Source: CBDFLA01 sp965248915 (GTDB lineage: Bacteria > Pseudomonadota > Alphaproteobacteria > M2410). From it: 64,000 nucleotides of DNA. Location of the stretch: positions 372,001-436,000 of the forward strand of contig OZ252216.1 of the NCBI GenBank assembly GCA_965248915.1, in the 5' to 3' direction. The notes under the pieces are model-generated. The model worked only from the letters and a program-made list of their open reading frames with translations, made no database searches and was not told the DNA's origin. This document shows, piece after piece, positions 53,244-61,981 of the stretch; position 1 is the first letter of the stretch; each line of letters starts with the position of its first letter. A program made the translations under genes and the position numbers.

Positions 53244-54857
53244 GTGATCCGCACAAGGACAACAGCGTTGGGATTTTTCAAATCAGCCCTGAGATCTGGA
53301 TTTTACCGCTTCGAGGCGTTGTTAGATAACGCGTTCGGGTCGGAATGGAATCCGATGACTCAACTGGGAGCCCTTGGATATTTCTTTTACTGGATCGTGG
53401 CTGTTAGTGGCATTTATCTCTACATCGCTTTTGATACGTCAGTAATAGGCGTCTACGAGTCGGTCGAGTATCTCACCAATGATCAATGGTACTTAGGCGG
53501 CATCATGCGGTCGTTTCACCGTTATGCCTCGGACGCCATGGTCCTGTTCATGTTGGTGCATATGCTCAGAGAGTTTGCGCTTGATCGATACAGAGGTGCT
53601 CGCGCATTTAGCTGGCTAACAGGCATACCGTTGATCTGGCTAGTCTACGCAGCCGGCATCACAGGGTACTGGCTGGTGTGGGATGAACTCGCACAATATC
53701 TCGCCATCAAAACCATGGAGTGGCTGGACTATTTGCCGATCTTCGGGGAGCCGATCGCGCGAAACTTTCTCGCGCCCGACCGGGTCGACGACCGTTTTTT
53801 CTCATTGCTCATCTTTATGCACATCTTTGTGCCCTTGTTCTTGCTCCTAGTGATGTGGATCCACATTCAGAGGATTTCAAAACCTAAGGTCAATCCACCC
53901 AGAGGTCTCGCCGCAGGACTGATGGCCATGTTGTTCGCAGTGTCTCTCTACACGCCCGCGATCAGTCACGGACCCGCCGATCTGACGCTCGTCCCGGCCA
54001 ACCTCAATTTGGATTGGTACTACCTCGGGCTCTATCCTCTGTTTGACATTCTTCCTGCTGGGATCATTTGGGCGGCGGCAATTGGCTTCACGGCTCTCCT
54101 CGTTGGTGTACCTTATGCCGCGCGCCGCAAGCGTCCGCCTGCAGCTGTGGTTGACTTGAGCAATTGCAATGGCTGCGAGCGCTGCATGGACGACTGCCCC
54201 TATTCAGCCATCACCATGGTTCCTAGGACCGACGGTTTGCCCTTCGACAGACAGGCAAGCGTAAATCCCTCATTGTGTGTTGCCTGTGGTATTTGTTCCG
54301 GTGCCTGTCCAACCGCTCAACCGTTCCGAAGAAAGTCTGACCTTGTCCCAGGAATTGAAATTCCCGGACTCCCCATTAAGGAATTGCGAGAGCAGGTCGA
54401 TAACCTTGATCTAGACGCGGAAGGCGGTCCTCGGATCGTAATTTTTGGTTGTGAGAATGGTGCCAAGGCCGACGCGTTAAACAAAAAATCGGTTGGCGTT
54501 GTGTCGCTTCCGTGCATTGGCATGTTGCCACCGGCCTTCATTGACTACGCTCTTTCCAAAAAGCTGGTCGAGGGTGTCTTCTTGGCGGGTTGCCGCGATG
54601 GGGAATGTTTCAATCGTCTGGGCGGAAATTGGATGAAATCAAGGATTTTGCGTGAAAGGGATCCTTATCTGCGTCGTCGCGTTCCGCGTGATCGATTGCA
54701 CTATTGCGGCGTCTCTGCAATTGAAGGGCCTGATCTGAAAGAAGAGTTCGAGAGATTCGAAACACAAATACAGATGCTTTCATCAGATGCGACAGAAGAA
54801 GAGGATCTCAAGAAGAGATTGAGGCTTGGAAGCGAAATGGAGGAAGGTGTGTCATGA
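53244..54857 (+). CDS. cytochrome b / 2x[4Fe-4S] ferredoxin / MvhD-like fusion
   Basis: The 537-residue protein starts at GTG 53244. Residues 1-290 form a cytochrome b with two His pairs spaced as in bc complexes: His92/His106 and His193/His207, each H-x13-H. An LDWYYLGLYPL segment replaces the PEWY motif. Residues about 300-360 hold two [4Fe-4S] motifs, Cys308/311/314/318 and Cys345/348/351/355. Residues 395-475 resemble the MvhD/FlpD small iron-sulfur subunit, with Cys403, 424, 450 and 455. No Rieske protein gene is nearby. It may pass electrons between quinol and cytoplasmic carriers or to the NOR/NirS chain. The domain calls are firm; the path of electrons is inference. Confidence 0.86.
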   Translation: MIRTRTTALGFFKSALRSGFYRFEALLDNAFGSEWNPMTQLGALGYFFYWIVAVSGIYLYIAFDTSVIGVYESVEYLTNDQWYLGGIMRSFHRYASDAMVLFMLVHMLREFALDRYRGARAFSWLTGIPLIWLVYAAGITGYWLVWDELAQYLAIKTMEWLDYLPIFGEPIARNFLAPDRVDDRFFSLLIFMHIFVPLFLLLVMWIHIQRISKPKVNPPRGLAAGLMAMLFAVSLYTPAISHGPADLTLVPANLNLDWYYLGLYPLFDILPAGIIWAAAIGFTALLVGVPYAARRKRPPAAVVDLSNCNGCERCMDDCPYSAITMVPRTDGLPFDRQASVNPSLCVACGICSGACPTAQPFRRKSDLVPGIEIPGLPIKELREQVDNLDLDAEGGPRIVIFGCENGAKADALNKKSVGVVSLPCIGMLPPAFIDYALSKKLVEGVFLAGCRDGECFNRLGGNWMKSRILRERDPYLRRRVPRDRLHYCGVSAIEGPDLKEEFERFETQIQMLSSDATEEEDLKKRLRLGSEMEEGVS

Positions 54858-55354
54858 CGAACCCGTTCCGATTTCTTGGCCAAGCTGCATTCTTCGTTGT
54901 CGTTGCGGTACTCATTGGGCACTTCTCTCACGCTCCGACCTATCAAACTTTTGACGACACCAAGGCACTCATTCGGCTGAGTTTCACCCATAGTGGTGAG
55001 CGCGAAGTGGAATGTCGAAAACTGTCTTCAAAAGAGATCGCCAAACTTCCACCGAATATGAGAAAACCCACCTCGTGTTCGAGGCGCCGTGTGCCGGTAG
55101 TGGTTGAACTCGTGATCGATGGTGAGGAAATTTTTGCAGCGTCACTTCCGTCATCTGGTTTGTCTGGTGATGGGCCATCGCGGGTCTATGAAGCCTTTCC
55201 TGTTGAAGCGGGCCCTCACCACATTGTCGTACGCGTGCGCGACAGTCGAAGAACGGAAGGCTTTGATTACACGCGCGAAAGCAAAGTCGTCTTGAAACCA
55301 CGGGAGAAATACGTGGTCGATTTTCGCAGTGAGCAGGGTATTGTGTTTTACTAG
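54854..55354 (+). CDS. unknown anchored protein of the NOR operon
   Basis: This 166-residue protein has one N-terminal membrane helix (residues 9-23) and a likely periplasmic beta-rich domain. It has two Cys about 26 residues apart (near 54 and 80) and a repeated pattern of V-x-V strands such as HHIVVRVRDSR. I do not recognise a family. The ATG overlaps the stop of the cytochrome b fusion by 4 bp, so the two are translationally coupled, and it precedes a hemerythrin gene. It may be a chaperone or an assembly factor of the fusion protein. Confidence 0.75.
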   Translation: MTNPFRFLGQAAFFVVVAVLIGHFSHAPTYQTFDDTKALIRLSFTHSGEREVECRKLSSKEIAKLPPNMRKPTSCSRRRVPVVVELVIDGEEIFAASLPSSGLSGDGPSRVYEAFPVEAGPHHIVVRVRDSRRTEGFDYTRESKVVLKPREKYVVDFRSEQGIVFY

Positions 55355-55373
55355 GGTGAAAGAGAGTAGACCC

Positions 55374-55775
55374 ATGGCGCTCGTAGAGTGGAACGAACAA
55401 TTTACGTTAGGGATCGCATCAGTCGATCATGAGCATCGCGAGATGATTGATCTCATCAATCGTCTGCATCGAGAGCTATCGTCCACTGGCGGAGACGCAG
55501 AATCGGTTCTTTTCTTCTTCGGAGAAATATTTGCGAAGATTTCCTCTCATTTCGCCCTCGAAGAAAAAGAGATGAAGGTCCGTAACTACCCAAAATATGA
55601 TGATCACAAAGAAGATCACGAGGACCTTCTAGATGGAATACGCGACATTATGGATGGGTATGAACAAGGCCTGTACACTGAATTCGAAGAGAAACTTCAA
55701 GACCATCTGTCGAACTGGTTTTCGGTGCATTTCCGGACCAAAGATGCCGCTTTGCACCAGTTCTTGAGCCACTAG
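55374..55775 (+). CDS. bacteriohemerythrin
   Basis: The protein is 133 residues from ATG 55374; the longer frame overlaps the preceding gene and lacks a site. The di-iron ligands of hemerythrin can be placed: His21 (DHEHRE), His59 and Glu63 (SHFALEE), His78 and His82 (HKEDH), His119 and Asp124 (HFRTKD). Hemerythrins bind O2 reversibly, and some bind or reduce NO. In this operon it may protect the NOR or sense O2/NO. It lies 19 bp after the unknown anchored protein and 58 bp before a Crp/Fnr regulator gene. Confidence 0.92.
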   Translation: MALVEWNEQFTLGIASVDHEHREMIDLINRLHRELSSTGGDAESVLFFFGEIFAKISSHFALEEKEMKVRNYPKYDDHKEDHEDLLDGIRDIMDGYEQGLYTEFEEKLQDHLSNWFSVHFRTKDAALHQFLSH

Positions 55776-55833
55776 GTTTGAATTGTTCCAGATCAGCTCG
55801 ACAATGTGGCAAATTGCCGGTTGACCCTTCCCT

Positions 55834-56625
55834 ATGAATGGACCTATTCGTGGGGACTTGAATCGACATTCAACGGGGCAGGCGCTAGGGCCTGGGCTTA
55901 TTGTTATGTATCAACACTCCAACGGTCATTGGCGGGCAAGCCACGATCTGAACGCGGAACGTTTGTCATTGATACGGCAGGTTCCTATGTTCTCAAGTCT
56001 GACCTTGGAGGCAATTGATAATCTCCTGTCTGACGCGTACTTGCAGCATACAAAACGGAATGAGGTCCTCTTCCTGCGAGGTGAGGAAGCACGCTCCTTT
56101 TATATGGTCTTTGACGGATGGGTGAAGCTCATGCGCCAAACGGAAAATGGACAAGAGAGCATCATTGGTGTTTTTGCCAAAGGGGAGACTTTCGCGGAAG
56201 CAGCAATATTCGACCAAAGAGGATATCCGGTCAGTGCCGTCGTCGTGGAAGATGCCGAATTGCTGGTCATTCCGGCGGCGCGATTCTTGAGAGAATTCAA
56301 GCAAAACAGTGAATACGCTGTGAGTGTCGTGGCTTCCATGTCTCGCCATATGCGTAGCCTTGTTCGGCAAATTGAACAGCTATCAGTTACGTCGTCTACG
56401 GAACGGTTGGCGCGATTTCTTGTTCAATTGTGTCCCCAAGACGTAGCGGAGGCCGAGGTTCGATTTCCAATTGAGAAATCATTGGTAGCCGGTCGACTGG
56501 GAATGCAACCCGAAACGCTTTCAAGAGCACTCGCAAAGCTCCGCAAAGTGGGTGTTGAAACCAAAGGTAGCGCTGTTCGTATCTCGGATATTCCAGCCCT
56601 GCGTGAGATGGGGTCGATGCAATAG
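55834..56625 (+). CDS. Crp/Fnr family regulator (DNR/NNR-like)
   Basis: The protein is 263 residues, or shorter if it starts at a later Met near 55909. A cyclic-nucleotide-binding-like domain spans about 50-170 with FLRGEEARSFYMVFDGWVKLM, GETFAEAA and the dimer helix. The HTH near 225-245 is IEKSLVAGRLGMQPETLSRALAKLR. The ETLSR recognition helix fits Fnr-type boxes (TTGAY-N4-RTCAA), and four of these lie in the window. No N-terminal Cys cluster is seen, so it is not an O2-sensing Fnr; DNR/NNR-type NO sensing is likely. It would then control nirS, NOR and ubiTUV here. Confidence 0.88.
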   Translation: MNGPIRGDLNRHSTGQALGPGLIVMYQHSNGHWRASHDLNAERLSLIRQVPMFSSLTLEAIDNLLSDAYLQHTKRNEVLFLRGEEARSFYMVFDGWVKLMRQTENGQESIIGVFAKGETFAEAAIFDQRGYPVSAVVVEDAELLVIPAARFLREFKQNSEYAVSVVASMSRHMRSLVRQIEQLSVTSSTERLARFLVQLCPQDVAEAEVRFPIEKSLVAGRLGMQPETLSRALAKLRKVGVETKGSAVRISDIPALREMGSMQ

Positions 56626-56671
56626 GTTGCCTCTGGGCAACACATTTCAATGATCCATTACTGCGACAATC

Positions 56672-56691
56672 TTGCTAATTCTAATAAGCAA
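56672..56691. promoter_or_regulatory. imperfect palindrome upstream of TonB receptor
   Basis: TTGCTAATTCTAATAAGCAA is a near-palindrome (5-bp perfect ends, AT-rich centre) located 50 bp before the start. It could be an operator for a metal- or substrate-responsive regulator. The match to a Fur-type box is not good enough to name one. Confidence 0.35.
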
Positions 56692-56740
56692 GTGCAAGTA
56701 ATAGGGTCCGCGTCAGGTACAAGTTTCCAAAGGCTTTTCA

Positions 56741-59113
56741 GTGCGAAATCACAACATCTCATTTGCCACCTTCGGCGCGCTTTCGTTTGCGCTCATGGGG
56801 GTAATCTCGCCAGTCGTTATGGCCGATGACGAGTCGGAACTTGAACAATACGGCTTTATTGAAGAAATCACGGTGACCGCTCGCAAGCGCGAAGAAGTCT
56901 TGTCCCATATCCCTCTGTCGATTGCCGTCTTTTCCGATGAGGGGATTGAGGCCAGGGGCATAGAGGATGTCTATGAGTTGGCAGACTTCACAGCCAACTT
57001 CAACATGAACAAGAACAATGGACGGCAACGCGAGCGACCGACGATCCGCGGTCAATCAAACGTTCTTGGAGTTCCCAACGCCTCTTTTTTCATCGATGGA
57101 GTCTATGTATCGAACAACAGTGTAATCTCCACGACGGCCATTGATTCGGTAGAGCGCATCGAAGTTCTGCGCGGGCCGCAAGCAGCATTGCTGGGGCGCG
57201 GTACTTTCGCTGGTGCCGTGAATTACATAACAAAGAAACCGACGTCCCACTCAGAAGGGGAGATCAATATTCGCACAGGCAGCGATGACGAATATCGCGT
57301 TTCCGCCTGGGCAAGTGGTCCGCTCATTGGCGACAGCCTCTTCTACTTCATACAAGCAGGTCATTCGACCATTGGTGGCCAATGGAACAACAGCTTGTCC
57401 GGCACTCCAACAAGCGCGTCATTTCCGGGCGCGCCAGGCGGTGGCGATCAGTCGGAGTTTGGTGCTGAAGAAACCAATGATGTATTGGCCCGCCTCCTGT
57501 TCGCCCCCTCGCCAGACTTTGAGTTCAACCTCAAAGTTTCTTATTCTGAAGCCGACGACAGTCACTATCCCTACATTTTTTTGGGCCGCAGTGATCTCAA
57601 TTGCATGCTACCAGTGCTGAGCACGTCAACCGAAAATTCACCCGGCTACTATTGCGGCGAGGTCGAAGTTGGTAACCGCTTACCAGAAGCAAACATCCCC
57701 GACATCGAAAATGGATTGACCCATGTGAGCGGATCGTCTGGCCCTGGCGCTGATCCTGGGTCTGAACGCCAGACGCTCAGAATTGTTGGGGATGTGAGTG
57801 TTGATGTCGGGGATTGGACCCTGTTTGCCAGCGGCGCGTATAGCCACGATGAGCATGTGTTTGCCGAAGATTCAGATCGTACCGGTGCACGTGCTTCCGC
57901 AGTGGTCATTGACAAGGACATGAAGGATTACGCTTTCGACCTGCGTTTAACCTCTCCACAAGATGGTCGTTGGCGTGGTCTGGTTGGCCTTTACTACTAC
58001 AATCAAGAATTTGTCGATCTGAGACGCGTCTTGTTTCGACCATTTGGCACTCCACTTTCCCCAGACTCCGTGAACAACCGAGCGGTTTACGGGATGTTTG
58101 AGTATGATCTGCTTCCCGATCTGACGCTTTCTGCGGAAGGACGGTACGCTGAAGATGAAATCGCTTTACGCAGCGGACCCTCGAACACCTTTGACAGCTT
58201 CATGCCACGCTTTACAGCAACTTACGACCTGACCGATCAGGCAGTGCTGTACGGTGTTATCGCGCAAGGAAACAAACCGGGCGATTTCAACACTGAGTAT
58301 TACAATGCGTCAACGCACCCAACGGAGCTCGCTGCCGCAATTGCCAATGGCCGCGCCTTCGTCGACGAGGAAGAAGCCTGGACATACGAAGTAGGTACCA
58401 AGACGCGATGGCTTGACGGTCGCGCCACTGTCAATGTCTCAGCCTATTACATTGATTGGACCAATCAGCAGCTCACCACCACTGTCGACATTCTGCAAGC
58501 CGACAGCAGCATTGCTTCAAAACCGATCCTTGTGAACTTAGGGGAATCGGAAGTTAAGGGTGTTGAGGTGGAGGCCACCCTTACTCCCAATGAGAATTGG
58601 GCCTTTGCGTTTGCTTATGGATTGGCTTCAACTGAGATTACACAAGCCAATGACCCAGAAGAGGCAGCTCTGACGGGATTCGATGATCCCACACTTGCGA
58701 TTGGCGGAAATCTCAGCGGCAAAGAACTTCCCAAAACACCAAAGCACTCCTTCGCTGTTTATGGTCGATACTCACAAACGCTGGTTGACGATATCAACTG
58801 GTTTGCAAGAACCGATCTGACTTATGAGTCAAAAAAGTGGGCCCAGGTCCACAATCTCGCGCGCACCGGAGATCGAACCAAAGTGAATGTTCGATTGGGC
58901 CTCGAGCATGAGGATTGGACACTTGGCATTTTTGTCGACAATGCCTTTGATGATGATACGCCTTTGAACATCATGCGGTATCGGGATTTCAGCAATGGAT
59001 TTTTCGGACCTGGCGTGCGAACGGGCATTGGCGCCAGTCCGATCTGGCGAGGATTCTCTGTGACGCCGCAGCCAGGGCGACGCTACGGTTTATCTTTCGA
59101 ATATCGCTTCTAA
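56741..59113 (+). CDS. TonB-dependent outer-membrane receptor
   Basis: The protein is 790 residues from GTG 56741. Signal peptide MRNHNISFATFGALSFALMG is cleaved near residue 28. A TonB-box-like IEEITVTARKRE is followed by the plug domain (residues about 50-165, with RPTIRGQSNVLG, IDSVERIEVLRGPQAALLG and GAVNYITKKP) and the 22-strand barrel, which ends in the typical RYGLSFEYRF. Such receptors import siderophores, vitamins, sugars or other large substrates using TonB energy. The ligand is not deducible. No regulator or inner-membrane transporter is adjacent. Confidence 0.93.
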   Translation: MRNHNISFATFGALSFALMGVISPVVMADDESELEQYGFIEEITVTARKREEVLSHIPLSIAVFSDEGIEARGIEDVYELADFTANFNMNKNNGRQRERPTIRGQSNVLGVPNASFFIDGVYVSNNSVISTTAIDSVERIEVLRGPQAALLGRGTFAGAVNYITKKPTSHSEGEINIRTGSDDEYRVSAWASGPLIGDSLFYFIQAGHSTIGGQWNNSLSGTPTSASFPGAPGGGDQSEFGAEETNDVLARLLFAPSPDFEFNLKVSYSEADDSHYPYIFLGRSDLNCMLPVLSTSTENSPGYYCGEVEVGNRLPEANIPDIENGLTHVSGSSGPGADPGSERQTLRIVGDVSVDVGDWTLFASGAYSHDEHVFAEDSDRTGARASAVVIDKDMKDYAFDLRLTSPQDGRWRGLVGLYYYNQEFVDLRRVLFRPFGTPLSPDSVNNRAVYGMFEYDLLPDLTLSAEGRYAEDEIALRSGPSNTFDSFMPRFTATYDLTDQAVLYGVIAQGNKPGDFNTEYYNASTHPTELAAAIANGRAFVDEEEAWTYEVGTKTRWLDGRATVNVSAYYIDWTNQQLTTTVDILQADSSIASKPILVNLGESEVKGVEVEATLTPNENWAFAFAYGLASTEITQANDPEEAALTGFDDPTLAIGGNLSGKELPKTPKHSFAVYGRYSQTLVDDINWFARTDLTYESKKWAQVHNLARTGDRTKVNVRLGLEHEDWTLGIFVDNAFDDDTPLNIMRYRDFSNGFFGPGVRTGIGASPIWRGFSVTPQPGRRYGLSFEYRF

Positions 59114-59145
59114 CCACTCACAATTCAAATGACCTGGCCGCCCTT

Positions 59146-60036
59146 CTAAGCAGGGGGCCAAGTTTCTCCGTCTGGCAACATCTCCGTGACATACGACTTC
59201 AATTGTTGGGTCGCCTCGGTCGGATCGTCGGCGAGATCCACTGACTCAACAGGCGCACCGAAACTCATGCCAAAAGGGCGTCCTGATTTGTTGAGCATTT
59301 CATTGAACAAAGTGATGTCTCGCAACTGCCCACTCAACGAGGCAAAGAGATAATAGAGACCCGAGTTTCGTGCATCTATGTGGAGTGGCAGAATAGGCGT
59401 CTTGTACTTCCGCGCCATCGTGATGGTGCTGCTAAACCAAGGCCGCTCTTTCACCCCCACCAAACCAAGCTCTGCCAATCGGCCTGACGGGAACATCACC
59501 ACGGCTTGTTCTGAGGAAAAGGCTGAGCTGGCCCTTTTCAACATGAGTTTTGTCTTTGCGACAGTACGTTTCTCATCCACCCATTCGACAGGGATCAGGG
59601 CCTCAATGAATCTGGGCGATACCCTCAATGCATCGCTGTTTGCGAAGAATGCGATGTCGGGTCGCACTTGTGACAGAGCTTGATAGACAGCAATGCCATC
59701 GGCAATTCCAGTTGGGTGATTGGCGACCACCATGATACGTCCGGATTGCGGGATGTGCTCAATGCCTCGAACTTGAACTTGCAGGTTTAGTGTACTTTTG
59801 AGCCAGTCGAGGGCATCCAAGCCAGGCATATCTGCGATCTGATCCGCCATGTCAACGGCGGCCTTATATTTGAGAAGAGGGTAAAGCGCCCGTTTGATGA
59901 TCGCCCAAAGCAGGGGGTGTCGGATCAGGTGTTCGGCACGCTCTTCAATCAAAATGTCGACGATATGACGTTCTTCGCCGTCCTCCCCGCGGGGGTAGAG
60001 ATCTGAAACACCGTCAAAAAGTGTGGGGTTGATCAC
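59146..60036 (-). CDS. lysophospholipid acyltransferase-like protein
   Basis: The 296-residue protein is of the PlsC-like acyltransferase superfamily. It has the active-site region VVANHPTGIADGIAVYQAL (His near residue 106) in place of the standard HX4D, the FPSGRLAELG block in place of PEGTR, and ALIPVEWVDEKR. It probably acylates a lysophospholipid, or a related glycerol or amino-lipid, at the membrane. It has no clear membrane-spanning helix but has a hydrophobic surface segment near the N-terminus. It is convergent with the TonB receptor gene. Confidence 0.82.
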   Translation of the reverse strand: MINPTLFDGVSDLYPRGEDGEERHIVDILIEERAEHLIRHPLLWAIIKRALYPLLKYKAAVDMADQIADMPGLDALDWLKSTLNLQVQVRGIEHIPQSGRIMVVANHPTGIADGIAVYQALSQVRPDIAFFANSDALRVSPRFIEALIPVEWVDEKRTVAKTKLMLKRASSAFSSEQAVVMFPSGRLAELGLVGVKERPWFSSTITMARKYKTPILPLHIDARNSGLYYLFASLSGQLRDITLFNEMLNKSGRPFGMSFGAPVESVDLADDPTEATQQLKSYVTEMLPDGETWPPA

Positions 60037-60356
60037 GATCTATCAAAACCTTCGAGGGGGACGGGAGGTGTCGATATCCCCATTTTATGCCGAAACCTGG
60101 CCCAATAGCGAGAGTAGCGCAAGGCTGTTTGATCCAACTTCCCAGCAGGCCTGTGAGGGCTGGCCACGATCATCCAAAACCCGTTGTTCCCGACCAGACG
60201 ATTTGTTAAGGATTAGGGGACCATCGGCCTTAAATTACGGCTGTGGCCGCCAAACATGATGGCAGGGCAGCAGGATCAGCAGGCTCGGCTCTGTGAACGC
60301 GGCGGTGTCCAATTAGCAAAACAGAACAACTCTTGATAAGAGGCGAGGAGACCAAA
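60037..60356. other. 320-bp intergenic region between acyltransferase and aldehyde dehydrogenase genes
   Basis: No gene or clear operator is seen. It must hold the divergent promoters for the two flanking genes. The stretch AAGAGGCGAGGAG just before ATG 60357 is the ribosome site for the aldehyde dehydrogenase gene. Confidence 0.5.
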
Positions 60357-61784
60357 ATGAAAGTCTATGACAAGTTCTACATCAACGGTCAGTGGGTCGA
60401 TCCCATTGGCAAGGAACAAGTGGATGTCATCAATCCGGCGACTGAGGAACCTTGCGCGAAAATCACTTTGGGAACCGCAGAAGATGTCGACCGCGCGGTT
60501 GAGGCCGCAAGAACGGCATTTGAGACCTGGAGCCGGACAACTGTCGACGAACGTGCCGAGGTTCTCAGCCGCATTGTAGCAGGTATTCAAGCCCGGCTCG
60601 GTGATATCGCTGAAGCGATATCTGACGAAATGGGCGCGCCTATGTGGTTGGCCAACGCTGCTCAGGCACCATCGGGACTTGGTCATTTCGCTAGCGCATT
60701 AGAAGTACTCAAAAACTACGAGTGGGAAGAAAAGGTCGGTCAATCGACCGTCGTCCGCGAGCCAATCGGTGTGTGTGGTTTCATCACGCCTTGGAATTGG
60801 CCGCTAAACCAGATCGCCTGCAAGGTAGCACCTGCCATGGCGACCGGCTGCACCATGGTGCTAAAACCAAGTGAGATTGCGCCGCTTGATGCAATGATTT
60901 TGACAGAGATATTGGACGAAGCAGGCGTTCCTGCTGGCGTCTTCAACCTTGTGAACGGTGATGGACCGTCCGTAGGAGCAGCGATTTCGTCGCACCCAGG
61001 CATTGACATGGTGTCCTTTACCGGTTCGACACGTGCTGGCGTGCTTGTTGCGAAAGCGGCCGCCGATACAGTCAAGCGCGTTACCCAAGAGCTTGGCGGC
61101 AAGTCAGCGAACATCATTCTGCCGGATGCAGATTTAGAAGCCGCGGTATCAGGTGGTGTCAGTGGCGTCTTCATGAATTCCGGCCAGTCGTGCAATGCAC
61201 CTACCAGAATGTTGGTTCCTTCTGATCGTCATGATGAGGCGGTTACAATCGCCAAGGCCACCGCAAACACCGTCATCGTTGGTGACCCCAAAGCAGACGG
61301 CACGACCATCGGGCCTGTGGTCAGTGAGGTTCAATGGAACAAGATTCAAGACTTGATCCAAAAGGGCATTGATGAAGGGGCGGAGCTTGTAACCGGTGGA
61401 ACTGGCCTTCCTGAAGGCCTAAACAAAGGCTACTACGTGCGCCCGACGATCTTCGCCAATGTCTCTAATGATATGACGATTGCCCGCGAAGAGATTTTCG
61501 GACCCGTTCTGTCAATTCTTCCTTATGAAGACGAAGATGATGCGGTGAAGATTGCCAATGACACTGAGTATGGATTGTCAAGTTACGTAACTGCCGGATC
61601 TCCCGATAAGGCGGTAGAAGTCGGATCGAAAATTCGCGCAGGCCAAGTCCATATCAATGGTGCCGGTGCCGACATGGTGGCGCCTTTTGGTGGCTACAAA
61701 CAGTCGGGCAATGGCCGCGAATGGGGCAAAGAAGGATTTGAGGAATACCTCGAAACCAAAGCCTATGTCGGATTTCAGCGCTAA
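60357..61784 (+). CDS. aldehyde dehydrogenase family protein
   Basis: The protein is 475 residues from ATG 60357, with GAGGCGAGGAG upstream. NAD(P) aldehyde dehydrogenase motifs are present: FITPWNWPL near residue 142, the glycine motif FTGSTRAGVLVA near 222, the general base Glu in QELGGKSANIIL (near 244), and the nucleophile Cys in NSGQSCNAPTRML (near 279). Length is normal. The substrate is unknown; members oxidise aliphatic or aromatic aldehydes to acids. It is followed by a strong intrinsic terminator. Confidence 0.93.
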   Translation: MKVYDKFYINGQWVDPIGKEQVDVINPATEEPCAKITLGTAEDVDRAVEAARTAFETWSRTTVDERAEVLSRIVAGIQARLGDIAEAISDEMGAPMWLANAAQAPSGLGHFASALEVLKNYEWEEKVGQSTVVREPIGVCGFITPWNWPLNQIACKVAPAMATGCTMVLKPSEIAPLDAMILTEILDEAGVPAGVFNLVNGDGPSVGAAISSHPGIDMVSFTGSTRAGVLVAKAAADTVKRVTQELGGKSANIILPDADLEAAVSGGVSGVFMNSGQSCNAPTRMLVPSDRHDEAVTIAKATANTVIVGDPKADGTTIGPVVSEVQWNKIQDLIQKGIDEGAELVTGGTGLPEGLNKGYYVRPTIFANVSNDMTIAREEIFGPVLSILPYEDEDDAVKIANDTEYGLSSYVTAGSPDKAVEVGSKIRAGQVHINGAGADMVAPFGGYKQSGNGREWGKEGFEEYLETKAYVGFQR

Positions 61785-61817
61785 TAATTGAATTCCACCG
61801 TTCCGAACAAACATTCG

Positions 61818-61848
61818 AGGGAGGGGCATTGCCCCTCCCTTCTTGTTT
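61818..61848 (+). terminator. intrinsic terminator after aldehyde dehydrogenase
   Basis: AGGGAGGGGC and GCCCCTCCCT form a perfect 10-bp stem with an ATT loop and a T-rich tail (TCTTGTTT). It lies 33 bp after the stop codon on the plus strand. Confidence 0.9.
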
Positions 61849-61981
61849 GAGAGTGTTGCTGAACAAGACGAAATCAACAAGCGAAGATAATAACTGCAAC
61901 CATAGGTTCTTGAACGTTGCATTCAGCATTCGTTCTTCGTTTGTACTGGTTTGGTGTGGCAATTTCGGTTATCGTTTCATC

